Shown here in pieces: positions 44,608 through 55,400 of a DNA stretch of 64,000 nt (positions are counted from its first letter, which is position 1; each line of letters opens with the position of its first letter). A program made the translations under genes and the position numbers. The DNA comes from Skeletonema tropicum (lineage: Eukaryota; Bacillariophyta; Thalassiosirophyceae; Thalassiosirales; Thalassiosiraceae). The notes under the pieces were generated by a model, which searched no databases, was not told where the DNA came from, and was given only the letters and a program-made list of their open reading frames with translations. Where the stretch lies: assembly GCA_037178625.1 (NCBI GenBank), contig CM074142.1, positions 372,001-436,000 on the forward strand. Direction: 5' to 3'.

Positions 44608-46185
44608 CAGTTTCAAAGTATGAAAACAAATAATAACAGAGAATAAGCTGCCAAAGGGTCCTATTTCTTACTCCGATCAGGCGATGGCCAATTTTGGCCA
44701 TGGTCAAAAAATTTTGAGAAAATTCTTGGCGCGCACCACTCGTGACTCCCCAAAAAACACAGGGCTTGCTCCCCCCTACTACAGTTGATACCCCCGCGCC
44801 AACAGATGTAGTTACTACAGTTGATACCCCCGCGCCAACAGATGGGTCAACAGATGCTGTTACTGCACCACCTTCTCCTGAGCCAACTGGAATTAGTACT
44901 TTTATAGATACTCCCGAGCCAACCGAAGCTGCAATTGTGACATCATCTCCAACGCATATTCCTACACCGTCTCCGAGCGATGCTGCTTATTTTGGACCTA
45001 CTTCTTGCGTTAACATCAAATTTACCTCATCTAGAGCGTTCCCTGAGGACAACGGCTTTAAATTCTCATCGACGAAATCAGGAGAAGTTCTCTCCGAAGA
45101 AGATGCTGGGTTCATGACGAAACGAAAGTCAGAATACCTCAGAACAATTTGCAATCTAGCACCAGGCAGCTATACACTTGTTGTTACTGATGAAGGTGGA
45201 GAAGGAATGTACTCTGATGGCAAAGGTTCTTATGTCGTAGATATTGATGGCCAAGTCGTTCTCGTTGGCGGTAGGTTCAGGACATATGAAATATCTCACG
45301 AAATCCTCGTAGGTGTCAATGCAATTATGAGCGAAACAGAGCAAGGATGGCTAGAAGCTCACAACTCGCGTCGTAAGGAGTTTCATGAGAGTAAGGATGT
45401 CTCGTATAGGCCCATGGCATGGTCAACTGAGCTGGCAGCAGGAGCATCCGCTTGGGCTAAGCAAAAGGCAAAGACATGCACTAATGACGGAAAAGAGTCA
45501 GGAATGTTTGGACAAAATGCTTCGTCCCAAAGACTTCTTCGCCCCGACTTGGCTCGTTCTCCAGACATGATTGTCAAAAATTAACGGAAATCTTAAAGTA
45601 CGTCATGGTTGGCCCTCCAGGGGCGAAATTATCTACAATTATCGCTGGTGGGTGAATGGATTTGATGCAGAGCAATCTACATGGGGTGCAAATCTTCAAC
45701 CGGGTAGTGCCGTGCTGTGGAGGGCTGCGCTGTAAGTTGGCTGTGCCGCTGAGATTGCTGAGATTGAGGACTGCCCTGAAGGGCAACGAGCATGTTATTG
45801 CCAAGTGACTAATTGTAGATATGCTCGAACCACCAACTGTGCAGTTCCGACTAACAACTGGCTTCAATCAGTCATTGATGATAATGGGACACTCTGCAAT
45901 CCATTGTTTTGTCCTGGAGCTGATGACACTGGCAAAATTGTGGAAGGTGCTTGCCATGTCTGAAGACGTTGATTATGTTTCTTGAGATTATGTGTACTTG
46001 AGTCGATAGGTTATTTTTTGTGGTAGAAAGAGATAGATAGGTACTTATAGCATGGAATAGGTTTAATAGATTCCAGTTATCTCCTCCTTTTTACTCTATT
46101 TCAATGAGCTCTTCACAAGGAATATAGTCACGCCGACAGCGAAGGAGACAACCAGATGCAGTATAAGTAAGATTATGTAACGTAT

Positions 46186-48646
46186 TTAATATCCTTTATT
46201 GGCACCAGTGCTGATTGGAGTAGCAAACATTTTGGCTAGAAGCTTGGGCGATACAGTCCCAAATTGACCGTCATCATTAGGTGTATCCGTCAGTGTACAA
46301 TGAAAGCACCTCTGGTCACGATTTGCATCCCCCATTAATGTAACCGTAAGGAACAATGGGCAATCCTCGTCCTCATTCTTGCTGGAAGGAGATCGCACGC
46401 ATCGAAGTGTGACAACCTGCCATTCCTCGCTATTGCCAACACCTCGTGGCTTTGTAGAGACGACGTTCTCTTTGCAAGAATAACCTGACGCAGAGGCGGA
46501 TCCAGAGGAAGAGGAGTTGGGAACAACGTGTTGTTCAGCCAGTGCCCTTGCGACCATTTTATACAGTGTTGAAAGCTGATCTGACTGGACGATGCTAAAA
46601 ATAGTAAAACGTCCAATGTCTTGTTTATTCAATCCTGTGGCCTGAAGGAAGAAATCATTCCCTGTAATTGAAGAAACACAAGAATGCTGGTGAGTGAGGT
46701 TCCTTAAAGTCAAATATGGAGCAGGTCTGAGCACAAGAGAATACTTACAAACAACAATCCTTCCTGATAAAGTAGCAATGAGCTGAGGAACACTTGACTT
46801 TAAGAAGACTTCACGGTAATCATAATCAAACCCTCTTTTCTTCTTCTTCTTCTTTCGTGTCTTGTCCCCACCAGCTTCAATAGCTACAGCTTTTTCTTCC
46901 TCCTTTACAGCATTCATGTTTTTACTTTCAGCTTCTCTCCGAGGAGAGTGGCTTCGACGACGATGGTGATGATGATTCGGAGTGTGCTGCGAACTTCCTA
47001 CTCCACGAACTACTGCCGCGGTGGAAGAAATACTCCCAGTAGAGCTTTTTGTGTTGCTGTTTGTTGTGGAACTCTTATTGGAATCTGTCATATCTGATAC
47101 GCTCGAACAAGCCTTGTCAAAAGATATGTTCCTGCCTCCTGGACTGTCGTCGTCTTCCTCTTCTGAGCAATCCGTAGATGAGTGCTGCTGTTGGGCGTCT
47201 TGTAAATCGTTCTTACGACCTGACGATCTACGTCCTTTCTTGCTTTCTTTTGGGACGTCATTGTCATCCTTTTTGGCAGTACCCTCCACCTCTTCTTCTT
47301 TCTTGCGCTTCTTTCTATGTTTGAGTTCCTGATATTCAGACAATGAAGAGTCCCTGCTCTCACTTCCTGGAGAAGTGCTGCGAGTGGTGAAGGCAGTGAG
47401 GCTTGAGGTGACACTATCAGATAAGTGACCAGAACGTGCTTCTGAAAGGACTTTTTCTTTGACAAGTTTCTTGGTACGAGCAATTTCAGCTTCCTTCTCT
47501 CTGTGATATCTTGTTAGGTATTCCACATAGTCTTTGCATCTGAACGTAGTAAAAGTAGATGGGCAAAGAAGCGCTGTTCATTTAGAAATGTGTTTTCAAG
47601 AGATTCAATCAAGAAGATTATGTGTACAATACTCACTGTGACAAAGTCTGATATTTACTCTTCATCTCTTCCTGCCAACCGCCCTTTTCCATATTCTCTC
47701 TCAACTCAGATATAAGCTGTGTAATCTTTTGTGCCCGTACTTGCTCACGATTATTCCTTTCTCTGGAATTGCGTGTATGGGTACTGGCAGCTCCAGGAGC
47801 AGCGGCAGTGGCATTGGTTTTACCTCTTGCCTGCTTTCTTGAGTTCTTTGTACCAGAAGATCCATTGCCAGCACCTCCAGCAAGAGTCTGTTGAGTAGCA
47901 TCATTAGTAGTTGCGCCACCTAACCCTCCATTGTTAGATAGAGGAAATACAGGATTGACTTGAGCATTCACTTGTGGATGGAAGCCATTTACTGCCATTC
48001 CGTAATGCACGCTGACATTTGGATTGTTGCGAAAGTTAGCAGTGAGTTCACGAAGATGACTAGAGTAGGGAGAGTTGTAGCTCAATGTTGAGGATGTCAT
48101 GTTGTTGCTACTGCTATCACCGCTGCTGGCGTTATTGTTATTATTATTGACCGCGTTGAATGACGTCGCAAGCGCAAGTTGCTGCTGAGCTTGTTGTGGT
48201 TGTGGCTGCTGTGACATCAAGCTTTGTAAGCCTGACGATTCAAGAGCAAGACTTTGACCAGAAGACGATGTCGATGGCGCAGCAGTGGGTGTCGCATTCG
48301 CATATGGTGGGCAACTAGCCATGGAAGTCATGGCAAGTGGATGATTGCGACCTTGATTCAATGGATAATACATCGGAAAGGTAAAGTTGTTATTGATTTG
48401 AGTGGATGACGATCCAAGGTTAGCAGCTGGCTCACCGCCGCCATCTTTGCTATCATCGCCTCCGTTGGGAGGTTCTGCAGCATCTAGTATTTGATTTAAA
48501 TGAGCTGATGTTAAGTTTGCCTTCGACGAGGCGATCAAACCCCCTCCAGATGATGTGTCATCGACATGAGTTGTGCTCTCGGCGTTGTCATCCCGAGGCC
48601 AGTTTCGGAAAAGGGACTCTGCGTCGAATTCAGGCAAGTCGTCCAT
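46186..48646 (-). CDS. bHLH-PAS transcription factor
   Basis: Three exons, 47637-48646, 46749-47539 and 46661-46186, with GTGAGT/TTCAG and GTAAGT/TACAG junctions, total 758 residues. The first 290 residues are low complexity with Gln/Asn runs. The bHLH spans about 300-355: basic region RNSRERNNREQVRAQK, helix ITQLISELREN, loop GGWQEE, then KYQTLSQCKDYVEYLTRY formed across the first splice. A Ser/Lys-rich linker with a His run precedes a PAS domain (about 565-625: SVPQLIATLSGRIVVW then NDFFLQATGLNKQDI, formed across the second splice). Diatoms have a small bHLH-PAS family that includes the circadian regulator RITMO1; this is a member, but which paralogue is unclear. It should act in the nucleus. 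Confidence 0.87.
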
Positions 48647-49165
48647 GATTACTTTTACTGCGGTCTATTCTCTCTTCCTTAGATCTATTGCGCTACTTAT
48701 ATTTTGTGATGACCATTGTTTCCTGCACAATGAGTGACTGTGTGCTGTTGACTTCTGTCTATTTTGATCGAATCGAGCTGCATTTTTGACAGACAGGTGG
48801 CTGGGCAGGAGGCAATACGAACGCAGAACGATCAAACAGGTGCCTTTTTGGTGATGTTGCCTACGTGGTGGGATTTGCTCCATAAAACAGCTGGCTTTTC
48901 TTCAAAAATAAGTTCAACTTGCTCTGCGTCCTGCAACCTGCAACCTGCAACACGCACAGCTCGCCTCGGCTCACAGCAAGTTTTGCCGTTCCGACCGAGA
49001 TTGTTCCTATTGTATGCTCAAATCAGTGCCATTAGGTGTACGTAAAATTATTCATTGGCGTGCGGCGGCAGGGCAAGCTTCTCGCGGCCTTCCGGTTTCT
49101 GCTCTCTTCTCTCTCACATGTACATAAAATTTCTATGAACTTTCTTATTTTACTTTTAAATGACT
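48647..49165. other. Promoter region of the bHLH-PAS gene
   Basis: The non-coding interval between the bHLH-PAS start and the repeat at the Helitron-like gene 3' end. A CTGCAACCTGCAACCTGCAAC short repeat lies near 48928. No gene seen. Confidence 0.45.
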
Positions 49166-49495
49166 TGCATTGTATTGATCTCTGCATTCGATTGGTAACC
49201 CAACATGTCGAGAATTGGACGTTCTTTGGTGTCCTTCAAACGTTGCTCGAAGCGAATGAGATTTTGAGGAACATTGAAGCTGCGCTCGAGGTCCAAAGGT
49301 TTCATTAGGTAGAGTCCAGCTAGTGTTCACTGCATTGTATTGATCTCTGCATTTGATTGGTAACCCAACATGTCGAGAATTGGTCGTTCTTTGGTGTCCT
49401 TCAAGCGTTGCTCAAAGCGAATGAGATTTTGAGGAACATTGAAGCTGCGCTCGAGGTCCAATGGTTTCATTAGGTAGAGTCCAGCTAGTGTTCTC
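49166..49495. repeat. 165-bp tandem duplication at the Helitron-like gene 3' end
   Basis: 49166-49330 and 49331-49495 differ by only a handful of bases. The right unit encodes the last 55 codons of the Helitron-like protein; the left unit repeats them after the stop codon and in the same frame (TLAGLYLMKPLDLERSF... to INTMQ). The junction creates the TGA that now ends the gene, two codons earlier than the ancestral end (INTMQVI). Confidence 0.92.
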
Positions 49496-52400
49496 ACCCT
49501 TGACAAGACAACATATATCCAGTTCACGCATCGATAGTTCCAGTCATTCACAATGAGGATATCTTTTGACATTCCCTGTAGCTTGTGGCCAGTAGTTGCT
49601 GTGTTGGAGTTAACAGGAACCTGCTTGACTTGTGCATTGCCTACTGTTGTATTTATTGTTTCAGTCAGAGGGAACTTGATAGTGGCCGAAAATTCTTGTG
49701 GTTTGAGCTTGAAGGTCCGTGCTTTGGAGCCAGTAGTTGGGTAGTGCTCAAACTCTACCCACTCCACGTCGTCAACAGAAACAGTCCATACCTTCTTTCC
49801 ATCCCAATTTTTCCACCTCCTCTCCTGCCCATCCTTTCTGAGTTTGACTTTCAAGCACTTGCAAAGGGTCCCGTTGCCTCGCCCTTTGTCAAGATCCTCA
49901 TTCGTTATGCACATATGGTGGGATCCGGGGTAAATGCGTAGGGCGGGCTCGATTTTAGCTCCATTTGAGGCAAAGTTGGTCGACCTTATGTCATCATCTC
50001 CCAGTTGTGTGGTAATGGTGTCGTGGAAAGCTGCAGGAACCTTTCTGCGTTGCATACGCCTTCTTCTTCGTTTTGTCCTCCTTTTCTTGGTCTCTCTTTC
50101 ATCCTCGTTATTAGTTTCAGTATGGGTTGCTTTGGATATTGATGCCTCAATTATGAGAGTGTGGTCAGGTGGTGAACTATCATCATTAATGGTAGGGTGC
50201 GTTTCTTCTACGTGCATTTTGAACGTTGCTGCCGTGACGCCATTTCGTTCTTTGTTGGTAGAGCATGCGAAACATGCGTCAGGTGCGTGTTCTGGCAATT
50301 TAAGCATTGAGTTTGAGCTAGTGCTAGTGCTCACTACTCGTTCGTTTATTAGGTTTCTGTCTTCACGTGTGTCCTCGCCCATCCTCATTCTAGCGAGTAT
50401 TTCCCCAAAGTGGGGGTCGTCTTTGAATCTGTGGCTGTTATCAAGAAAGATGGCACAGTTGATGGTATTCTCCCAAACCGAAGCTGCATTGGAGTTAGAG
50501 TAGAGCACATCATCTTCTGCACAGATTGGCTTAAGTTGGTGGAAGTCTCCAGAGAAGACTATTGACACCCCCCCATAAACCATGTCATACCGGCCAGTGA
50601 GTTTTTTCAGTTGCTTGTCAAGTTTTACCACATCGCTTGCCTTGAAAAAAGATATTTCATCAATAATGAGGATTCGCACATCATCGCGCCAAATAGCCCT
50701 CATCTCATCATTGATCCTACTTTTGTTCAAGTGGGCTGCGCTGTGGATTGTTGTTCCTCCAAAGAGAGCTGCAGCTGACCCAGTTGTGGCAGTGAAGTAG
50801 TAGAAAGTATAATCATTGAAGGCGGCTGCAATGGCAGTGCAAAATCTGTGACAATAGTGTTGAGCTGCTTCCATTGTTGTACTCTTGCCACACCCAGCGG
50901 GACCTGTGATGAACATAATGAGGTGCTCCATGCCTCCTTTTGCGTTGAGTTCCTGTACAAGACTGTCTTTTGTATGTTGCACGCTTTCCGCCAAGGGACC
51001 GAGCGTTGCTCCTAGCAATTCTCCAAGCTTGGTATCATAGTGATCTCCCTCCATGACGAGCTGGAGCAGAAATGTACAACAAACTATTTGATAGGCAATA
51101 AATTGTTTGTCATCGAGGTTGTACTTACTGGTCTTTCCCCTTGCAATCTCGTACATGGTGGGAATCTTTTTGAGACATTGCCGCTTCAACTTCAATGATG
51201 TAGATTCTTGTTCTCCTCCATCTCCGTCTCCATCATCCATGTCTCTATCAAAGGTACTTTCATCATTGCTACCTACAAGCAAAGATCCTTGAATGAAAGT
51301 GAGGATATCCTCATATCGAATACGAACATTGTAGGATGCGGGTTGATGTTGTTGATGATTGTTGTTGGTGGTGTCGGCGTTGTTTTTAGTGTGCTCTGAA
51401 TTTGTGGCTGATGTCGATGGCTTCTTTGCAGTTGCGAGTACAGAGACATTGTCATCAACATGAGTTTTGATAGCGCTACATGAACGAACATTTGTTCTTT
51501 TCATGATCTTGGCATGAGACCTGAGATCGGCGTCAGCAAGTGGCCGTGATTCTAAGGCTTGTGGCAAACCCTCGTCATTCATATTCTGGAAGAAGTCGCT
51601 TATGTCAATATCAAATCCATCATCTTTGTCCACGTTTTCTCTCTTTCGTTTCCCAGTACTCGTTGGAGTGTCTGTCAAGTACGTGATCTTGCGTTTGGGC
51701 CGTTTCATTTCCTTTTCGGCAATGCGCCTCGTTTCAATGTTGTCCAGAATCATCCTACCGCGGTTCCAAAATTGTTTTGATGATGGATTCAAACCGAGTG
51801 TGTTGTCTGTCACTTCATCATACTCTATCGTCCCTCCTACGTTAACAAACTTTTGCCAGTAGGCACCATTCTCCATCAAATCATTGGCATTGCAGTATGG
51901 ATAGAATAGCAACATGGCTGTTTTTGCGTACCTTTCTCTGTGCTGCACTGTTCCACTGTCGGGGTTATCCTCAAGCACATCTAATGACTTCACGTCGCAA
52001 AGGTTTCTTGCCATATATATGATGGGGATAACTGGATATTTTCGTCTCTTGAGGTAGCAATACTTTTGACCTTGATGGAGGTCGGCAAACTTGTAGGATG
52101 TGGTAGTAGTGCTTTTGCTCTTTGCGTTCAATTGCTTGAAGCTCTTGTATTCCTTTTTGTACCACATTGCGTATTCATAAAGGCACAAGTTGTTGAGCTC
52201 GGTTGGCCTGTGAATGTAGTCATAAGCCGCGCAATCAGCCCATGCAATTGTTTCCTTTGTGTCATCATTCCAATTCCTCCGTAAACGGAAATGCATGCCT
52301 TCCTTCTCTTCTAGCACATTCTCCACATTCTGCACTGAAATGTGTGAGAAATCATGAGAGTAAGTGAATCTTTCTCCCCCTTGAGAGATGAGCAAGTGAG

Positions 52401-55400
52401 CCATAGTGGAGCTTACAACGTCTCTGGAAAGAAGTGCGTTCACTCCAGTAATTATTCTCCCGAGCCCTTCAATATAGCAGGCACGTTCTTCTTCGTCGTC
52501 ATCTCCTTCTACAGGAGGAGCTGTCGTGTTATCTTCTGTTGACTGGTTCTGCTTTCTCTCTTCCTCCTCACTTTCTTGTCCATGATGATGTTGCTGGTGT
52601 TGCTGTGCTCTCCACAACCTCCTGCCCATTGAGGCATGGACTCGTTGGTACGCCATCTTGTCTTCAGGTTGTGTGTCTTTGGACTTGTACAGCGTGGTGT
52701 AATAGGAGTGGCTCCAATCACCCAGTGTTAGATTGGTATTGCTTCCAATGACATCTGAAATCGGCAAGCTGTGTTGGTTGGGAAACTGACTGCCATTCAG
52801 TCTTTTCGGTAAGATTGCATATTGTGATTTTTGTTCTACCTCACCATTTAGATGGTGGCAAATGATGGCCTTCCCCCCATTGTCGTCGCTTCTTGTGTTA
52901 CAAAAGTCGTCATCTCTCCTGCCTTGTTTCATAGCAGCTATTGCTTCGTTGTCGAAAATGATGGAATCGTCGCTTGCCATCTCTGGCAAATGTCCTCTGC
53001 ATTCTGTTTTTCCACCCTTGAAACATGTTCCCCGGTGTGTATACTCATGCTCGTCAAAAACGAAATGCAATAGATCCTTGCGTAGGTTTCTGTCATGTAG
53101 CCATCCATCTCCGCCTACCTCCGCCATGATCTGCTGCTGCTTCAGTGCTTCAGTAGGCTTACCTTCTTCGTCAAAATCAAACGGGTAGCGAATAACGGAT
53201 GGATCGAGCCATTCCTTCTTTCTCATTGCTTCTGATGAGCCTGATGTTTCTTTGTTACTGTTAATTGTATCATCTTTCATCGTTGTAAGCGATTGCTGAC
53301 GAATGTGACTAATGCCCATGTCAATACACTCCGATGGTGAAAATTGCTTCCCACACTGTTTGCATTCCAATACTTTGCCCTTAACATCAAGGCAATGATC
53401 CTGGTGGTTTGCTCGGCGGAGGATATTCTTATCTTCTACCTCCTGGAGGATTTCATGCATAGGCATTGTAACAGGTCTATCTTCATCACAATTGTGAGTC
53501 ACAACAAAATCAGTCCCATAGCTGGCACAGACAACTTTGTTAATGTATGATATGAGAGCGTCCCTTGCGGCTTTCTTTTTTCTGTCATCACTTTGAAATA
53601 GCGCGTCTCTAATTTTGTTGAAGTCTTTCACCCATATTTGCCAGTGACTATGAAGTGTCTTCCTGCCTTGCTCTTCGTCAGTTCTTGAGTACGCTATTGG
53701 TACTCCAAACACGCCTGGCTGCCCCGATTGTTTCTTTGGGTCCCAACCTATCAAACATTCAGTAATAATCTGCATCAAATGCTGGTAAACGAGAGAACAT
53801 GTCCCAGGATACAGACGTCTGGTATCCTTTCTCAAATCAAAGTCAAACCTGCATTCTTCCAAGAATTCTTCGTCGTCCCAGTCACCGAGGTTTGGTAGTG
53901 ACACCTCCTTGCCAGCGTTAGCAAAGACTTTAACTCTGATGGTGCGCTCATCACATGGAGTCGTAGTTAAGAAAATTGAATGGCCTCCAAAGTAGTTATC
54001 CATTGCAAAATGCTTTTGGCGATTCTGTTTGGCACTTAGAGCAGTGTACCCGATTGGTTTGCACGATGCCTCAACTCCCCGAATGTATTCTCCAGCCGTT
54101 CCAGTTACCCTTTGGCGGGTTTGTTTTTGAAACAATGCCTGGTCAAGGTCTTTCATTTTGAGTTTTGACATCTTCTCGGCAAGTGACTGTCCAAACAAAC
54201 TCGATTTGCAAGTGACCACTGCTGTTTCGTAACTGCGCTGCCGATTGAACATGTGGTTCAACAAGAGGAGAAAGTCCCCCCTCATGAATTGAGGAAGCGA
54301 GAGTCGGCAGTAGTAACGATAGCATTCCACCGGAGATATGTGGGTTCTCCTATTTACTTTTGGCCCCCCTTGACCAAAAGGAAATTGCAGCGGTGCAATA
54401 TTCTCAAGGAGAAGTTCTCTAAGATCCGCATAGTTGGTACCATTGACCAGAAGAGTTGGCATTGTACGATCAATCATAGCTTTGACAAATGTTTGGTTAG
54501 ATTTGTGAACTCCAGTATCATCTTGCGGCTCATGGGTGCTGGTAAAGTGGAACGAAGCTCCAGCAAACTTTGCTTCTAGATCTGGATCATGTTCTTGATC
54601 AGTATTGTTGGGTGTTTCTTCGTCGACGATAATGTTGGGCTGAGGGCACTGTGATGGTGCGGTAACTCCTTCATATCCTGGGTGGCCAGACTCATTAACG
54701 AACCATTCTAATATTTCCATCATTTTCTTTGTGTCAAGCCTTGCTCTTTGTTTCACTAATTCCTTCTGTTTTGGAGTCATTCGTCCACATAACACGACAT
54801 AAACAAGCGGGTTTGCACCTGTTGTCAAGAAGTGATTCATTACGGAACCAAAATGGGTAAGATCAACCTCGAAAAAGCTAAAGTGACCACGGATAGCTTT
54901 GTGAGCACCAGCTGTATACGCAAATATGTAGGCAAAAGGGCGGACAGGAGCTAATAGCGAACACATCTGCTCTGTAATTTTCTCATTGGCAATGATGTCC
55001 GTTGGGATATGGCCGATGGCAAAGCCGTTGCTGATGGCATACTTCGGAGGTGAATCGCTATCATTGTGCCACGCATTGTTACACTGGCTGCATGCCTCAA
55101 ATGCTACGCATCCGTTCTTGTTCTCGGTCTCCTTGGCTCTTGGTGATAGCAGAAGGCCTTTGAGCTCGTGGCCTTTAATTTCATACTGTGAAATGAGCTC
55201 ATCTTTCAGCGTGACTTGATGGTGATCTTCGTAGGATTTGACGCTTATCCTGTTTTTCTGAGAACGAAGTGAATCTACTGTAATCTTGTGGATTTCCTCA
55301 CATCCAATAATCAGCCTATCGCATAGTACACAGACAGCAGCACGAAATGCATTTGGTTTGCCATCGACTTTCATGATTTTCTTTTGGTCATGATCGCGTG

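Larger units (their letters stand above)
43416..45963 (+). pseudogene. Broken CAP paralogue with Cys-rich domain
   Basis: The start encodes an acidic N terminus, a transmembrane helix (YAIITAGIVGLTLIVAGVIMG) and a linker. After a frameshift near 43715 a Cys-rich domain follows (ECVVGGVCTEEGAQCSSGE, a stop, then SCCGQTFNSLECECSGGEW and DACLVPDC), a module seen in secreted algal proteins. About 870 bp of unrelated antisense sequence intervenes. The stalk (TTVDTPAPTD repeats), beta domain and CAP domain resume at 44785 and closely match the first copy. Within the CAP domain a 67-bp insertion starting at about 45575 introduces a stop, and further on TAC has become TAA (45734-45736). The 3' end and 3' flank are again homologous to the first gene. 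Inactivated by at least four lesions. Confidence 0.83.
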
